A stretch of DNA of 64,000 bases from assembly GCA_015060325.1 (NCBI GenBank), contig SUYQ01000007.1, positions 1 through 64,000 on the forward strand. The letters are read 5' to 3'. A model generated the notes under the pieces. The model saw only the letters and a program-made list of their open reading frames with translations. It did not search any database and had not been told where the DNA came from. The position numbers were made by a program, and so were the translations under genes. Shown piece after piece: positions 58,174 through 64,000 of the stretch. The DNA comes from Bacteroidales bacterium. GTDB taxonomy: Bacteria; Bacteroidota; Bacteroidia; Bacteroidales; UBA932. Each line of letters opens with the position of its first letter. Positions within the stretch are counted from its first letter, which is position 1.

Positions 58174-59702
58174 AGTACTACGACAAACTGATCTTTGATC
58201 TTTCCAAGGCAGGAAGACAGGGATATTCATTACCGGCAAACAAGTGGGAGTCATCCGTTTCCGAGCTTCCTGCCGGCCTTCAGCGTGCTTCGGCGCCGGC
58301 TCTCCCTGAGGTGAGCGAGCTGGATGTGGTGCGCCATTACACCAATCTTTCCCAGATGAATTTCGGTGTGGATTCGGGATTCTATCCTCTCGGAAGCTGC
58401 ACCATGAAATACAATCCTAAGATCAACGAGGAGATAGCGGCCATGCCTGCATTCGCCGGCCTGCATCCGCTCCAGCCTGCATCAACAGTTCAGGGCGCTC
58501 TTCGTCTGTACAAGGACCTCTCTCATGCGCTTTCGGCTATCACCGGAATGGCAGAGTTTACTCTCGATCCGTTTGCCGGTGCCCATGGAGAGCTCACCGG
58601 TCTTATGATCATCCGCCAGTATCATATCTCGCGCGGTGACCACAAGCGTACACGCATCATCGTGCCTGACAGCGCTCACGGAACCAATCCGGCATCTGCA
58701 GCTGTCTGCGGACTTGAGATCGTTCAGGTCAAGTCCAAGGCCAACGGTCTTGTGGATGTCGAGGATCTCAAGCCGCTGCTTGATGATACTATTGCCGGCA
58801 TCATGATGACCAATCCTAATACCCTCGGACTGTTCGAGAAGGATATCAGGGAGATTGCGGCTCTGGTTCATGAGTGCGGCGGTCTGCTCTATTATGACGG
58901 AGCTAACATGAACCCTCTGATGGGCGTGGTGCGTCCTGGTGACATGGGCTTTGATGTGCTCCATCTCAATCTTCACAAGACGTTCTCGACACCTCACGGC
59001 GGCGGCGGTCCTGGAGCAGGTCCAGTAGGAGTCGCAGCTCATCTTGTTTCCCATCTGCCGGTTCCTAAGGTCATGGAGGATGAGGATGGAACTCTATATG
59101 TTGCGGATGGAACGTGTCAGTGTGCATCGTCTCCTGAGGGCTCGGGTGCTTTCGGCCCTGCATGCGGATGCGCTCCAGAGTGCAGGTGCGGATGTCAGGC
59201 CTGCGGCCAGATTTCCGGCTTCATGGGTAATTTCGGAGTGCTGCTTCGAGCATACACATATATCCTTATGCTCGGCAGGCAGAACATCCGGATGGTCGGA
59301 CCTCTTGCCGTCCTCGGTGCCAACTACATCAAGGAGTCTCTCAAGGACTGCTACAAGCTGCCTATCGAGTCTGTATGCAAGCATGAGTTTGTGTTTGACG
59401 GACTTCAGGACCAGTCGACAGGTGTCACAACCCTGGACATCGCCAAGAGACTTCTCGACTATGGATTCCATGCTCCGACGATCTACTTCCCGCTGCTGTT
59501 CCATCAGGCCATCATGATCGAGCCTACGGAGACGGAGTCGAAGGAGACGCTGGACGGATTCATCGAGATCATGAGGCATATCGCTGCCGAGGCTCTGTCG
59601 GACCCTGACTCCCTGAAGACGGCTCCGCACACCACTCCGGTGCGTCGCCTCGACGAAACCACCGCTGCCCGCCAGCCGCTCCTCCGCTATAAAGACATGT
59701 AA
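58170..59702 (+). CDS. gcvPB: Glycine dehydrogenase (decarboxylating) subunit 2 with Cys-rich insertion
   Basis: 510 residues. C-terminal half of split P protein; PLP is bound by Lys270 in [30 protein letters not shown] and NPNTLGLFE are typical. Odd: between LYVADGT and [15 protein letters not shown], residues 316-345 contain eight cysteines in CxC and CxxC spacing (Cys316, 318, 332, 334, 338, 340, 342, 345) where usual GcvPB has a short linker. This insertion is not repeat DNA; the spacing suggests metal or cluster binding (inference). Starts in overlap with gcvPA. Confidence 0.94.
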   Translation: MKYYDKLIFDLSKAGRQGYSLPANKWESSVSELPAGLQRASAPALPEVSELDVVRHYTNLSQMNFGVDSGFYPLGSCTMKYNPKINEEIAAMPAFAGLHPLQPASTVQGALRLYKDLSHALSAITGMAEFTLDPFAGAHGELTGLMIIRQYHISRGDHKRTRIIVPDSAHGTNPASAAVCGLEIVQVKSKANGLVDVEDLKPLLDDTIAGIMMTNPNTLGLFEKDIREIAALVHECGGLLYYDGANMNPLMGVVRPGDMGFDVLHLNLHKTFSTPHGGGGPGAGPVGVAAHLVSHLPVPKVMEDEDGTLYVADGTCQCASSPEGSGAFGPACGCAPECRCGCQACGQISGFMGNFGVLLRAYTYILMLGRQNIRMVGPLAVLGANYIKESLKDCYKLPIESVCKHEFVFDGLQDQSTGVTTLDIAKRLLDYGFHAPTIYFPLLFHQAIMIEPTETESKETLDGFIEIMRHIAAEALSDPDSLKTAPHTTPVRRLDETTAARQPLLRYKDM

Positions 59703-59703
59703 C

Positions 59704-59879
59704 AGATGTTTCGCTTCGCTCAACATGACAGTATGTTGTCATCCTGAGCGCCTCCCTGTCATCCTGAGCGCAGCGAAGGATCTTTAACACTGAGATGTCC
59801 CACTTGTCATCCTGAGCGTAGCGAAGGATCTTTAACACTGAGATGCTCACTGTCATCCTGAGCGCAGCGAAGGATCTTT
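59704..59879. repeat. left hairpin array flanking the GIY-YIG gene
   Basis: A reverse-oriented copy at 59704-59730 (closing stem ATGTT/AACAT) begins 2 nt after the gcvPB stop. Then a half unit from 59736 and three complete type-B copies at 59757-59785, 59805-59833 and 59851-59879, with apex loops GCA, GTA and GCA, separated by similar 17-19 nt spacers. Confidence 0.93.
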
Positions 59880-59888
59880 ATAACCAAT

Positions 59889-60179
59889 ATGTACAAAACC
59901 TACTACGTATACATGATGTCCAGTAACTCCAATAAAGCATTATATATTGGGGTTACCGGCGATTTGGTCAGAAGGGTTCAGCAACATAAAACCGGTGAAT
60001 TGGGTGGGTTTACTCAGAAGTATGCGTGTCACAAATTGGTATATTATGAGACATTCTCAGATATCAATCAGGCTATCGCAAGAGAAAAGTATCTTAAGGG
60101 ATGGAAGAGATCCAGGAAGGATGATTTGATAGACAGTGTCAATCCTGCCAGGAAAGATTTGTCTGAAGATTTTATGTAA
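59889..60179 (+). CDS. Single-domain GIY-YIG nuclease
   Basis: 96 residues, all GIY-YIG domain: YYVYMM and LYIGVTGDLVRRVQQH give the two motif strands and catalytic Arg; KLVYYETFSDINQAIAREKY holds the usual Glu of the AxxREKxxKxWxR segment. Belongs to the UvrC-like small GIY-YIG group of unknown function. It starts 9 nt after the last left-array hairpin, and its stop directly touches a reverse hairpin. It splits the gcv operon between gcvPB and lpd. No partner domain or DNA-binding module is fused. Confidence 0.88.
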   Translation: MYKTYYVYMMSSNSNKALYIGVTGDLVRRVQQHKTGELGGFTQKYACHKLVYYETFSDINQAIAREKYLKGWKRSRKDDLIDSVNPARKDLSEDFM

Positions 60180-60367
60180 AGATTCTTCGCTTCGCTCAGA
60201 ATGACAATTGTACAGTTTGTTTGCTGTCATTCTGAGCGCCTCTCTGTCATCCTGAGCGCAGCGAAGGATCTTTAGCACAGAGATTCTCGCTGTCATCCTG
60301 AGCGCAGCGAAGGATCTTTAACACTGAGATGTCCCACTTGTCATCCTGAGCGCAGCGAAGGATCTTT
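60180..60367. repeat. right hairpin array flanking the GIY-YIG gene
   Basis: Same order as the left array: a reverse copy (60180-60206, closing stem ATTCT/AGAAT), a half unit (60225-60244) and three complete type-B copies at 60245-60273, 60291-60319 and 60339-60367. One spacer (aacactgagatgtcccact) is identical in both arrays, so the arrays arose by duplication. Ends 25 nt before lpd. Confidence 0.93.
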
Positions 60368-60392
60368 ATAATGAATGTAAATTTAAGATTAT

Positions 60393-61880
60393 ATGAAAAT
60401 AGTCATCATAGGTGCCGGGCCGGGCGGATATGAGACCGCCCTGCTGGCTGCGAAAAGGGGAGTGGAGGTCGTGCTGATCGAAGCCGGTCATGTAGGAGGT
60501 ACATGTCTGAATGAGGGCTGCATTCCGACCAAGTCTTTCTGCAAGAATGCTGAGGTTATCGACAGCCTCCGTGAAGCGGAGACGTTCGGAATCACCGGGC
60601 TTTCATATGACTTCGACTTCAAGGCTGTGACCGCCCGCAAGAATGCTGTCGTGGAACAGCTGCGCGGGGGAGTCGAAGGCCTGCTCGGCCATAAGCTCAT
60701 CACTCTGGTCCGCGGCAAAGCTTCCTTCAAAGATGCCCATACAGTTGTTGTTACTCGGACATCCACCACTGTCATTCCGAGCGAGGCCGAAGGCCGAGTC
60801 GAGGAATCTACCGAATACACCGCCGACTACATCATCATCGCGACCGGTTCTGTTTCAGCGTCCCTGCCGATTCCAGGCGCAGACCTTCCGGGCATCCTGA
60901 CATCAAAGGAAATCCTTGACCTTGAGGATGTTCCGAAGAGGTTGTGTGTCATCGGCGGTGGAGTCATCGGACTGGAATTCGCCTCGGTCTTCCGCAGCTT
61001 CGGCAGCGAGGTTACCGTGCTGGAATACTTCAAGGATATCCTCCCTCGTTTTGATTCCGACCTCTCGAAGAGACTCAAGCAAAGTCTCGGCAAGAGGGGC
61101 ATTGAAATCTGCACTCAGGCTCAGGTGACCGGTATCACCACTGTCATTCCGAGCGAGGCCGAAGGCTCATCTGTCATTCCGAGCGAGGCCGAAGGCCGAG
61201 TCGAGGAATCTCCATGCTATCGCGTCACCTACATCCGCAAGGGAAAGGAAGAAACCGTCGAGGCAGACAAGGTGCTGATGGCTGTAGGCAGAAAGGCCAA
61301 CGTCGGCTCGCTGAACCTTGCAGATGCAGGTATTGAATTCACTCCAAGAGGAATCGTCGCCAACGACAGGACCATGCAGACCAACGTGCCGCACATCTAT
61401 GCTATCGGTGACGTCAACGGCAAGATGATGCTGGCCCATGCAGCTACATTCCAGGGCATCGTTGCTCTTGACCATATCATGGGCATCGAGAATGAAATCG
61501 ATCTGTCTGTGATGCCTGCTGCAGTGTTCACCTCTCCGGAGGCTGCCTCAGTCGGCATGACGGAAGATGAGTGCAAGGAAGCCGGAATCCCTGTGAAATG
61601 CTTGAAGTCATTTTTCCGTGCAAACGGAAAGGCTGTGACCATGGGGGAGACAGACGGATTCTGCAAGCTGATCGTAGCAGCCGAACCGAAGGAAGGCTGC
61701 GTATCGCCATTCGCTCCGGGCCGCATCCTCGGCTGTCATCTCTATGGCCCTCATGCCTCCGACATAGTTCAGGAAGCATGTGCACTCATATCCCGCAATG
61801 CTACGCTCAAGCAGTTCGAAAGCATCATCCATACCCACCCGACCTTGACAGAAGTGCTGCAAAGTGCTGTACACGGTTAA
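60393..61880 (+). CDS. lpdA: Dihydrolipoyl dehydrogenase with two repeat-derived insertions
   Basis: 495 residues; usual enzymes are about 450-475. FAD site GAGPGGYETA, redox disulfide GGTCLNEGCIPTK (Cys38/Cys43), NAD site VIGGGVIGLEFASVF, ATGSV, YAIGDVNGKMMLAH and the C-terminal HTHPTLTEV base pair are intact. It reoxidises lipoyl GcvH with NAD+. Odd: residues about 126-139 (VIPSEAEGRVEES) and about 250-273 (the same peptide with a truncated copy before it) are in-frame hairpin repeats inserted in surface loops ahead of TADYIIIATGS and YRVTYIRKG. Confidence 0.94.
   Translation: MKIVIIGAGPGGYETALLAAKRGVEVVLIEAGHVGGTCLNEGCIPTKSFCKNAEVIDSLREAETFGITGLSYDFDFKAVTARKNAVVEQLRGGVEGLLGHKLITLVRGKASFKDAHTVVVTRTSTTVIPSEAEGRVEESTEYTADYIIIATGSVSASLPIPGADLPGILTSKEILDLEDVPKRLCVIGGGVIGLEFASVFRSFGSEVTVLEYFKDILPRFDSDLSKRLKQSLGKRGIEICTQAQVTGITTVIPSEAEGSSVIPSEAEGRVEESPCYRVTYIRKGKEETVEADKVLMAVGRKANVGSLNLADAGIEFTPRGIVANDRTMQTNVPHIYAIGDVNGKMMLAHAATFQGIVALDHIMGIENEIDLSVMPAAVFTSPEAASVGMTEDECKEAGIPVKCLKSFFRANGKAVTMGETDGFCKLIVAAEPKEGCVSPFAPGRILGCHLYGPHASDIVQEACALISRNATLKQFESIIHTHPTLTEVLQSAVHG
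60770..60809 (+). repeat. type-C hairpin repeat inside lpdA
   Basis: Complete 40-bp copy, closing stem ATTCC/GGAAT, with an extended GGCC/GGCC apex stem around a GAA loop. Confidence 0.9.
61142..61211 (+). repeat. second type-C hairpin insertion inside lpdA
   Basis: A truncated copy (61142-61170) followed by a complete copy (61172-61211), the latter the same sequence as the copy at 60770-60809. Confidence 0.9.
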
Positions 61881-61883
61881 TTC

Positions 61884-61914
61884 TTGACCAATTGAAGGAA
61901 AATCTTTATCTTTG
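61884..61914 (+). promoter_or_regulatory. promoter of the LytTR gene
   Basis: TTG (61884-61886), 20-nt spacer, TATCTTTG (61907-61914); 34 bp before the ATG. Confidence 0.65.
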
Positions 61915-61948
61915 ATGTTGCAATTCTAATATATACTTTGAGTCTACT

Positions 61949-62305
61949 ATGAAACCTGTTTATCTGCATCTTAATTCCAGAGATGAATTCCTTCGTATAG
62001 ATGTTTCAAAAATCGTATATTTCGAGGCGGATGGAAATTATACCAATATCGTGCTTGCAAATCAGCTGAAAGGAGTGGTAAGCATGAATCTAGGTCATAT
62101 GCAGGAAGTCCTTATCAAAAGTCTCGGCGAAAATGCCCGTATGTTTGCCAGGATAGGAAAGAAATACATCATTAATCACAAATACATATATCAGATCAGT
62201 CCTATAGCCCAACGTCTCCTGCTCAGTGATGGTGAACGGTTCGCTTTTCAGTTGCAGGTCTCCAAGGAAGCTCTGAAGAAACTTAAGGATATGTACGTAA
62301 AATAA
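61949..62305 (+). CDS. LytTR-domain DNA-binding protein
   Basis: 118 residues consisting of a LytTR domain only: VSKIVYFEADGNYTNIVLAN and FARIGKKYIINHKYIYQI are the typical strands, ending in a helix. No receiver domain, so it is not a classical response regulator; it may sense by itself or pair with the next gene's product. Own promoter; the membrane protein gene follows after 11 nt. Confidence 0.85.
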   Translation: MKPVYLHLNSRDEFLRIDVSKIVYFEADGNYTNIVLANQLKGVVSMNLGHMQEVLIKSLGENARMFARIGKKYIINHKYIYQISPIAQRLLLSDGERFAFQLQVSKEALKKLKDMYVK

Positions 62306-62316
62306 TATTTGAAATC

Positions 62317-63084
62317 ATGGATACAAGACTTATCGGTAAGACTATCTACATTGGACGCGAGGCTGCCACATCCCTCCTGAGACTTATGATGAACGTTGAT
62401 GGTTCAATGAAGGATACGTCTGTTGATGCGGCTGGCAAGGTCCCTGACACAGTGAGCCGCTGCCTTGGAGAAAGCAAAGCACATTGCTCTGTTGAATTCT
62501 GTACAGGCAACAAGGTCAAGATCAAGAATATGAATGACCATAATGTCACATTGATAAATGATCATGCTATTGATGTGAAGATGGTTGATGTCAATCCGCA
62601 GCTCTCCATCAAGTTGGGTCCTGACGGGTATAAGATAGGTCTGGATGCCTTGATTTCTGCTGCTTCCGCATTATTGCCTCAATTGTATGATATCCGACCG
62701 TTGGAAAAAGTGTGGAACGATTACGAGAACCAGCTTCGTGACCTTAGACTGAAAAGAGAACGATTTGTTGCAGTGTCATCCATTACAGGTATTCTTTCCA
62801 CATGTGGAATGGTATGTATGTTCATAGAGCCTCTGAAAGATCTGAGGATTCTATTCCTGGTAATTACCCTCGTCCTCAGTATCTACTTTATCAAGGCAAG
62901 ACTTTCTGCTCCAAAGAAGAATATGGAAGAAGAACAGAAGATAAAGGATCAGTTCATGGACAATTACGTGTGTCCTAATCCGAATTGCAATCATTTCTTG
63001 GGAATGTCTCCATATAGAGTCTTGAGACAGAACAAGAACTGCCCGTATTGCAAGGCAAAATTGGAGGAAACCTCCGCTGAGTGA
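62317..63084 (+). CDS. Membrane protein with C-terminal zinc ribbon
   Basis: 255 residues. The N-terminal 140 residues look cytosolic; two membrane helices follow (VSSITGILSTCGMVCMFIEP and LRILFLVITLVLSIYFIKA). The tail has two CPxxC-type pairs (CPNPNC ... CPYC), a zinc ribbon. No known family recognised. Its position after a LytTR gene recalls membrane partners of LytTR regulators that hold the regulator in check; that role is inference. Confidence 0.6.
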   Translation: MDTRLIGKTIYIGREAATSLLRLMMNVDGSMKDTSVDAAGKVPDTVSRCLGESKAHCSVEFCTGNKVKIKNMNDHNVTLINDHAIDVKMVDVNPQLSIKLGPDGYKIGLDALISAASALLPQLYDIRPLEKVWNDYENQLRDLRLKRERFVAVSSITGILSTCGMVCMFIEPLKDLRILFLVITLVLSIYFIKARLSAPKKNMEEEQKIKDQFMDNYVCPNPNCNHFLGMSPYRVLRQNKNCPYCKAKLEETSAE

Positions 63085-63206
63085 TCATTTCATGTAAAAA
63101 TCCTGCCATTTCATACAGAAACCCGGGTGTTTGTTTGAATTTTATCATATGCTCCATACATTTGCCCTTGTGAGCCTATAGTATGGATTTATAAAAAAGT
63201 ATTATT

Positions 63207-64000
63207 ATGAGTACTGATGATAAGACAATTATAGCAGATTCTTCTGATACAGAGTCTACTGTTATTCATGACGTTGAAGTTGCTGCCGATCCTGAAAAGG
63301 GCACTGCTTCCGGCAGACGCGTGGCCAAGGTTGCAGGAGGCCTGGCTGGCGGAGTCATGCTTGGTGGTGTGGCAGCTTTCGCAGCAGAGGAGTTGTCGGC
63401 TGATGATCCGGAAGAGCCGCTAGATTCTTCAGACGACGCCCCGGCAGGCGACGAACCGGCAGACGACGCCCCGACAGGCGACGAACCGATTGTTGACGAA
63501 CCGGTGGTTGATGAACCGATTCTCGACGGAACTGTTGATCCGGAGATTCTTCCAACTGATGTCGAGACAGTTGAGTCGGCTGTGATCGAACCTGTAGACG
63601 ATGAGATCATTGAACCATATTCGGATGAATCTGAAGGAGTGATTGTAGAGGAGACTGATGAAGAGGTCGATCCGGTCGAAGATATTGAAATTTATGACGG
63701 TCAGGTAAGTCTGGCTGAATCGGTAGATGACAGCATGTCATTTGCAGAAGCTTTCAGTTCAGCAAGGCAGGAAGTCGGTGCTGGAGGAGTTTTTGTTTGG
63801 AAAGGACAGTTATACAATACGTATACAGCAGAAGAGTGGGAGGAACTGTCGGCGGATGAGAAGGATGAGTTTGATCTTTCCACAGAAGAATTCATTGAAG
63901 CAGATGTTGAAGAGGTTGAACTTCTTGGTTCTGAACAGTATTCGGATGAAGAAGTAGCTGTTGCGGAAGTTATGGTTGATGATGATGAAGTATATTTAGT
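63207..64000 (+). CDS. Acidic protein with glycine-zipper-like segment (partial, 3' end cut)
   Basis: 264 codons open to the window end from ATG 63207. Residues about 38-56 (VAGGLAGGVMLGGVAAFAA) form a glycine-rich hydrophobic segment. A tandem acidic stretch follows (DDAPAGDEPADDAPTGDEP, VVDEPILDG). Near residue 180, FAEAFSSARQEVGAGGVFVW then KGQLYNTYTAEEWEELSADE is a conserved-looking module I recall from Bacteroidetes proteins of unknown function. Strongly acidic throughout. Separated from the zinc-ribbon gene by 122 nt with no feature seen. Confidence 0.65.
   Translation, partial: MSTDDKTIIADSSDTESTVIHDVEVAADPEKGTASGRRVAKVAGGLAGGVMLGGVAAFAAEELSADDPEEPLDSSDDAPAGDEPADDAPTGDEPIVDEPVVDEPILDGTVDPEILPTDVETVESAVIEPVDDEIIEPYSDESEGVIVEETDEEVDPVEDIEIYDGQVSLAESVDDSMSFAEAFSSARQEVGAGGVFVWKGQLYNTYTAEEWEELSADEKDEFDLSTEEFIEADVEEVELLGSEQYSDEEVAVAEVMVDDDEVYL

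Noticed and set aside
59569..60296. Minus-strand ORFs reading SVLKILRCAQDD-type peptides
   Set aside because: Translations of the hairpin arrays in reverse, without start context or conserved protein sequence.

Overview
The window looks like chromosomal DNA of a Bacteroidales (phylum Bacteroidota) bacterium. Evidence: many intergenic regions carry the phylum's -7 promoter element TAnnTTTG, several with TTTG/TTG about 20 bp upstream; surface proteins combine BACON, DUF4988 and LRR_5 modules; DUF5683, DUF3791 and DUF3990 genes are present; a methylmalonyl-CoA decarboxylase cluster suggests propionate formation. Genus cannot be fixed from sequence alone.

Layout. 1-125 is the 3' end (domains V-VI) of a group II intron, followed by a gene-poor structured stretch to 580. 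581-3991 (minus) is an operon of a RluA-type pseudouridine synthase, endonuclease III and an FtsE-like ATPase. 4058-8837 is a TPR giant plus an outer-membrane barrel; 8927-22613 is a long plus-strand housekeeping run (gyrB, an acyltransferase-like gene, a 7TM-HD phosphodiesterase, tig, clpP, clpX, M20 peptidase, pyrF, dut, murF). PAP2 and obgE follow on the minus strand. 24540-34200 is an accessory island: a frameshifted pseudogene, a large BspA-like lipoprotein, a DUF3791-DUF3990-DUF3791 cassette, a HigBA-type toxin-antitoxin pair with a perfect operator palindrome, an IS110 remnant and two lipoproteins. 34264-36026 holds a small regulator and a Hanks-type kinase. 36006-39591 (minus) is hpt-adk-eptA-like-dagK. 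39725-47126 includes a HhH/barrel protein, the parA-parB-DUF5683-MltD operon and a second diacylglycerol-kinase-like gene. 47085-50685 is the mmd cluster; then yebC, a TPR protein and nhaA. 54380-61880 is a complete glycine cleavage cluster (lplA, gcvT, gcvH, gcvPA, gcvPB, lpd) interrupted by a GIY-YIG nuclease gene. 61949-64000 holds a LytTR-domain gene, a zinc-ribbon membrane protein and an acidic protein cut by the window end.

The main discovery candidate is a dispersed hairpin repeat family (about 27-40 bp, starting TGTCAT and ending ATCT). All variants fold into the same shape: a 5-bp closing stem that covaries between copies (ATTTC/GAAAT, ATCCT/AGGAT, ATTCC/GGAAT, ATCTC/GAGAT, ATGTT/AACAT, ATTCT/AGAAT), tandem G-A mismatch modules, and an apex of the GCGNAGC type, a sequence known to form an unusually stable DNA mini-hairpin. 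Complete copies mostly sit a few bases upstream of start codons, pointing the same way as the gene; others sit in frame inside gcvT, lpd, gcvPA and the pseudouridine synthase gene. A single-domain GIY-YIG nuclease gene lies between two homologous arrays of these hairpins. Together this suggests a repeat/nuclease system analogous in layout to REP elements and their RAYT transposases (inference).

The glycine cleavage genes act together: GcvPA/PB decarboxylate glycine, GcvH carries the aminomethyl-lipoyl arm, GcvT releases the C1 unit, Lpd reoxidises the arm, LplA attaches lipoate. GcvPB carries an unusual eight-cysteine insertion.
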